From contig CAZFDK010000027.1 in the NCBI GenBank assembly GCA_964518305.1, forward strand, positions 1 to 32,439: a DNA stretch of 32,439 nucleotides. Reading direction: 5' to 3'. How positions within the stretch are numbered: position 1 is the first letter of the stretch; every line of letters starts with the position of its first letter. The translations under genes were made by a program, and so were the position numbers. The stretch is from Caribbeanibacter sp964518305 (GTDB taxonomy: Bacteria > Gemmatimonadota > Gemmatimonadetes > Palauibacterales > Palauibacteraceae). Below the pieces are notes generated by a model, which worked only from the letters and a program-made list of their open reading frames with translations, had not been told where the DNA came from and did no database searches. This document shows positions 29,822 to 32,439 of this stretch, piece by piece.

Positions 29822-30446
29822 CCCCGGCGTCCCCATCATCTTCCAGCAGGGGCATCTGATCGTCCCGGCTGGAAGGGACCTCGTGGCACTGGCGGCACCG
29901 GGCCTCGTAGGTCTCGAAGCCGCCCACCTTGATGGTGGGGCCCTCGGCCGGGGCGGGACGTCCGTCGAGCAGCCTCTGGTTGCGGGTGGCCGGCTCGCCG
30001 CATTTCACGCAGATGGCGTGCAGCTTGTCGACCTCCTCGGCCACCGCCAGCAGGCTCGCCACCGGTCCGAACGGCTCCCCCCGGAAGTCCATGTCCGTAC
30101 CGGCCACCATGACCCGGCACCCCCGGTCGGCCAGCGCGTTGGCCACCCGGACGATGCCGTCGTCCAAAAACTGGACCTCGTCCACCGCCACGACCTCGGT
30201 TTCGTCCTCGAGGTGCTCCGTGATCTCGCGGGACTCGGAGATGGGACGAGCGCGAAACTCGGAGCCATCGTGGGAGGTGATGCGCTCGATCCCACCGTAT
30301 CGCTCGTCGAGATGCGACTTGAAGACCTGGACCCTGCGGTCGGCGATGAGGGACCGGCGGACACGTCGGAGGAGCTCCTCCGACTTGCCGCTGTACATCA
30401 CGCCGGTGATGACCTCGATCCACCCCTCCCGGCCGTCATGCAGCAT
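29805..30446 (-). CDS. tdk: Thymidine kinase, type II
   Basis: Phosphorylates thymidine (and deoxyuridine) in the salvage pathway for dTTP. The protein is 213 aa. The P-loop GVMYSGKS is at residues 15-22, FKSHLDERYGG and ITSHDG form the family block, and Walker B VVAVDEVQF has Asp89-Glu90, the latter being the expected catalytic base. The zinc ligands CVKC and CRQC hold the lasso domain. The C-terminal 25 residues are a Ser/Asp/Gly-rich tail. ATG 30446 is the first good start, without a clear ribosome site. It follows two small unknown genes on the same strand (gaps 18 and 13 nt), likely one operon. Confidence 0.94.
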   Translation of the reverse strand: MLHDGREGWIEVITGVMYSGKSEELLRRVRRSLIADRRVQVFKSHLDERYGGIERITSHDGSEFRARPISESREITEHLEDETEVVAVDEVQFLDDGIVRVANALADRGCRVMVAGTDMDFRGEPFGPVASLLAVAEEVDKLHAICVKCGEPATRNQRLLDGRPAPAEGPTIKVGGFETYEARCRQCHEVPSSRDDQMPLLEDDGDAGGSSPS

Positions 30447-30464
30447 GGCTGCTCGAAAGGCCGG

Positions 30465-30701
30465 TCAGGACAGCGGCTCGGACTCCTGGAGGAGATCCAG
30501 GAGACTCGACTCGTCCAGCTCCTCCAGCTTGCGCTCCGCGACCGCGGTGTTTCCGCTCTCCTCCTCTACGAAGCGGGCCCGACGCGAGGGCTCCGTGAGG
30601 CAGAGAAAATAGAGACGCGCCGCGGCCTCGCTCTCGGGCTGGCCGCCCGAGACGTAGGCCTCCCACTCGAGAAAGTCCTCGTCGTAGAACGTCCGCCTCA
30701 T
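30465..30701 (-). CDS. Small acidic hypothetical protein upstream of tdk
   Basis: 78 aa from ATG 30701. The family is not recognised. The sequence is acidic and mostly helical: YDEDFLEWEAYVSGGQPESEAAARLYFLCLTEPSRRARFVEEESGNTAVAERKLEELDESSLLDLLQES. There is no signal peptide or membrane helix. GGAG lies just 2 nt before the ATG, which is rather close. The sense, the compact spacing to tdk (18 nt) and to the gene upstream (13 nt), and the coherent amphipathic composition support a real gene. Confidence 0.72.
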   Translation of the reverse strand: MRRTFYDEDFLEWEAYVSGGQPESEAAARLYFLCLTEPSRRARFVEEESGNTAVAERKLEELDESSLLDLLQESEPLS

Positions 30702-30714
30702 GACTCCGCGCCCT

Positions 30715-31032
30715 CTACACCTTCACCGATTCGGAAAGGAGCTCGCGCAGGTCGTCCTCGGAGAGCTCCTCCACGGCCTTCCGTGGATCCTTAGACACGC
30801 CCGACGGGGCTTCGTTGTACCGCTGCGGTTCCTCCGGATTGGACTTGCAGCGGAAAAGGACCTTCAGCCGGGGAGACTGGGCATTCGTGCCCGAGTGCAG
30901 CGACAGCTCCGCCTCCCAGCGGTTACCGCCGATGCTCGTGAAGTCCACGCGCCTGCTGTTGGCCGCCCCGTCCAGCCGGAAGAGGAGCTTCTTCAGAAGA
31001 CTGGCGTCCGGGTCGGTGCCGATGCGTCCCAT
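30715..31032 (-). CDS. Hypothetical protein, first gene of the tdk cluster
   Basis: 105 aa from ATG 31032. A longer version from upstream in-frame starts cannot be excluded, since no start has a strong ribosome site. The family is not recognised. Residues 1-65 look like a beta-rich domain (LLKKLLFRLDGAANSRRVDFTSIGGNRWEAELSLHSG, LKVLFRCKSNPEEPQRY). The C-terminal 30 residues form an acidic helix (DPRKAVEELSEDDLRELLSESVKV). The acidic C-terminal helices of this protein and the next one look alike (ELSEDDLRELL and ELDESSLLDLL). Confidence 0.7.
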   Translation of the reverse strand: MGRIGTDPDASLLKKLLFRLDGAANSRRVDFTSIGGNRWEAELSLHSGTNAQSPRLKVLFRCKSNPEEPQRYNEAPSGVSKDPRKAVEELSEDDLRELLSESVKV

Positions 31033-31278
31033 GAGACGGTAAAGTGATTGACCGGTGAGGGTTCCTGCGAGCACGGACGGCGAAAAGTAGAGGAGTTCGA
31101 TCGGCCTTGCTACCCCTTCGGCGGGTCGCCCGGCAGGGGGCACTCTGGTTTCCCTCGTCCGGTCGCGGCATTAGCGTTGGAAGGGACCGGACCATGCCGG
31201 TGCGATCGCCCGCTCCGGCAGTACGCCGCCGGCCCCGTCGAGCCGGGCGGAACGAGCTCCGAGCCCAGGGGTGGAGAG

Positions 31279-32025
31279 ATGACGCCTTCCAATTCCGAGC
31301 AGAGACCCTCGCCGCCGGGTCCGATCGATGGTATCGCCGAGCGGGTCCCGGAGCTGGAGGAGCTCCTGCGGTCACTGGAGGGAGTGGAGGCGGTGAGCCT
31401 CATTCCCGGAGAGAACGGCGGCTTCCAGGAAATTCACGTTCTCAGCGACGCGCGGGTCGAGCCGAAGAAGGTCGTCCGGAACGTGGAGTCGGCGCTGCTG
31501 GCCGAGGCCGGGGTCGAGATCGACCACCGGATCATCTCCGTGGCCCAGCGCCGGAGCGACCTCCCCGAGCCGACGGAGAACGATTCACCCGAGTCGTCGG
31601 AAGAGTCTGCCACGGACACGACAGAGGCGGGGGATGCCTTCTCGGCGGACCGTCTGGTGCTCCGGAACGTTCACCTGGAGCGAAGCGCCGGGGAGAAGAT
31701 TACCTGCACGGTGACGCTGGAGGGCGAGGAGCGCTACCGGGGCCAGGCGGCGGGCATGGACCACCGCAAGACCCGGCTCACCGTGGTCGGCAAGGCCGTT
31801 CTGGACGCTCTCCGGGATGTCACGGACGACGGAAGCGGCCTGATGCTCGACGGCGTCGAGACCGTGAACGCCTTCGGCCATCGCGTGGTCCTCGTCCTCG
31901 TCCACACCATGCAGAACCGCCGCGCCATTCCCCTCACCGGAGCCGCCCTGGTCGAGGACAGCCCGGAAGAGACGGCGGTGCTGGCCGTGCTCGACGCTAC
32001 CAACCGCTGGCTGGCCAAGCAGTAG
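31279..32025 (+). CDS. Conserved uncharacterised two-domain protein
   Basis: 248 aa from ATG 31279, with GGAG 2 nt upstream; the open frame continues upstream without a better site. The N-terminal domain (about 17-90) has a pattern I have seen in uncharacterised proteins of several phyla: a helix ELEELLRSLEGVEAVSL followed by GGFQEIHVLSD, KVVRNVESALLAEAGVEIDHRIISVAQ. It is short alpha-beta and resembles small BON/ACT-like folds. A Ser/Glu/Thr-rich linker (95-118) joins a C-terminal alpha-beta domain (LVLRNVHLERSAGEKITCTVTLEGEERYRGQAAG, AVLDALRDV, VNAFGHRVVLVLVHT). No catalytic motif is visible. Cytosolic; the function is unknown. Confidence 0.85.
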   Translation: MTPSNSEQRPSPPGPIDGIAERVPELEELLRSLEGVEAVSLIPGENGGFQEIHVLSDARVEPKKVVRNVESALLAEAGVEIDHRIISVAQRRSDLPEPTENDSPESSEESATDTTEAGDAFSADRLVLRNVHLERSAGEKITCTVTLEGEERYRGQAAGMDHRKTRLTVVGKAVLDALRDVTDDGSGLMLDGVETVNAFGHRVVLVLVHTMQNRRAIPLTGAALVEDSPEETAVLAVLDATNRWLAKQ

Positions 32026-32044
32026 CCGAGCGGGCGGAGCCGCG

Positions 32045-32439
32045 TCACACGGCGGCGAGGTTCCCGCGCCTCACTCGCATCCAGCGATCCGCGAACTTCT
32101 CAAACCAGAGCAGGCCGTGCTCCCTGAGCCTGCCGCGGACCTCTTCTGACAGTTCTCGCTCGCCATCTTCGTCGCTGATCTCGGCCAGCCAGAGCAGCTT
32201 CAGGTAGCTGAGGGTGTCCGTCTTTCGGTAGCTCTCCGCCCGCTGCCTCAGCACGTGCGCCGGGGATTCGTCCTCGCCGCAGAAGGCAGAGAACCAGGCC
32301 ATCTTGAACCCCTCCTGGCTCAGGGAGCGCTCGTCGATCAGGCTCTTGACCTTCCGGTACTGGCGATCCGCGGCGCGCCGATCGCCGGCCTGCAGATCGA
32401 GCAGGCCCAGGCAGGCGCGTGCCTCCGCTTCGTACTTCT
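32045..32439 (-). CDS. TPR-like protein, N-terminus beyond the right window edge
   Basis: The minus-strand frame ending at 32045 stays open to the right edge, giving 130 visible residues. An internal Met at 32302 is not needed as a start, because coding-like sequence continues upstream of it. The visible part is helical and TPR/Sel1-like (YEAEARACLGLLDLQAGDRRAADRQYRKVKSLIDERSLSQEGFKMAWFSAF). It is followed by LSYLKLLWLAEISDEDGERELSEEVRGRLREHGLLWFEKFADRW. No signal or domain assignment is possible without the missing part. It converges on the preceding gene, leaving 19 nt. Confidence 0.75.
   Translation of the reverse strand, partial: KYEAEARACLGLLDLQAGDRRAADRQYRKVKSLIDERSLSQEGFKMAWFSAFCGEDESPAHVLRQRAESYRKTDTLSYLKLLWLAEISDEDGERELSEEVRGRLREHGLLWFEKFADRWMRVRRGNLAAV

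Overview
The window is about 32 kb of very GC-rich, gene-dense bacterial chromosome. It carries 27 protein genes, two of them cut by the window edges. I see no rRNA, tRNA, insertion sequence, prophage or CRISPR array. Several traits point to the Gemmatimonadota or a close relative: a dimeric-type glycyl-tRNA synthetase next to a glutaminyl-tRNA synthetase with a YqeY-like tail, a DUF2723 membrane protein, a barrel-less TonB-plug protein, a TonB-C-domain lipoprotein, and proteins rich in Asp and Glu. This placement is an inference from gene content; no 16S gene or marker tree is available. The acidic proteins would fit a salt-adapted organism, which is weaker still.

Left part (1-8.6 kb): glyQS (minus, cut at the left edge) and glnS (plus) diverge from a 0.4 kb gap. 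glnS converges on glycerate kinase (minus), with a perfect 22-bp palindrome between them. Then, on the plus strand, come a glycerophosphodiester phosphodiesterase, DNA polymerase IV (dinB) and an HD-domain phosphohydrolase. The HD gene's stop codon overlaps that of a small unknown minus-strand gene.

Middle (8.6-17.5 kb): a 446-nt leader with two identical 14-bp repeats that resemble DnaA boxes precedes tryptophanase (tnaA). It is followed by a 38-residue single-helix protein resembling the MetS small subunit of NSS transporters, a TonB-C-domain lipoprotein, carB without carA, a secreted carboxypeptidase-regulatory/TonB-plug protein with no barrel, a four-helix membrane protein, and a secreted protein whose best start is a rare ATC codon.

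Right-centre (17.5-25.9 kb): a DUF2723 GT-C-like membrane protein and a DoxX protein lie on the minus strand. Next come trpE (TTG start, recognisable sigma-70-like promoter) translationally coupled to menG, a lone AbrB-type protein on the minus strand, and a two-gene ABC exporter (NatA/NatB type), again with a 4-nt GTGA overlap.

Right end (25.9-32.4 kb): mostly minus strand. It holds an SLC13-type anion transporter with two RCK_C-like domains, a DUF481 outer-membrane protein, a secreted TPR-like protein, and thymidine kinase with two small unknown genes upstream. A conserved uncharacterised two-part protein (plus) and a TPR-like protein cut by the right edge follow.

Most of the window is housekeeping and envelope biology. 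No defence or mobile system is visible. The least explained items are the tnaA leader repeats with the MetS-like microprotein, the plug-only TonB protein, the ATC-start candidate, and the small unknown proteins around tdk.
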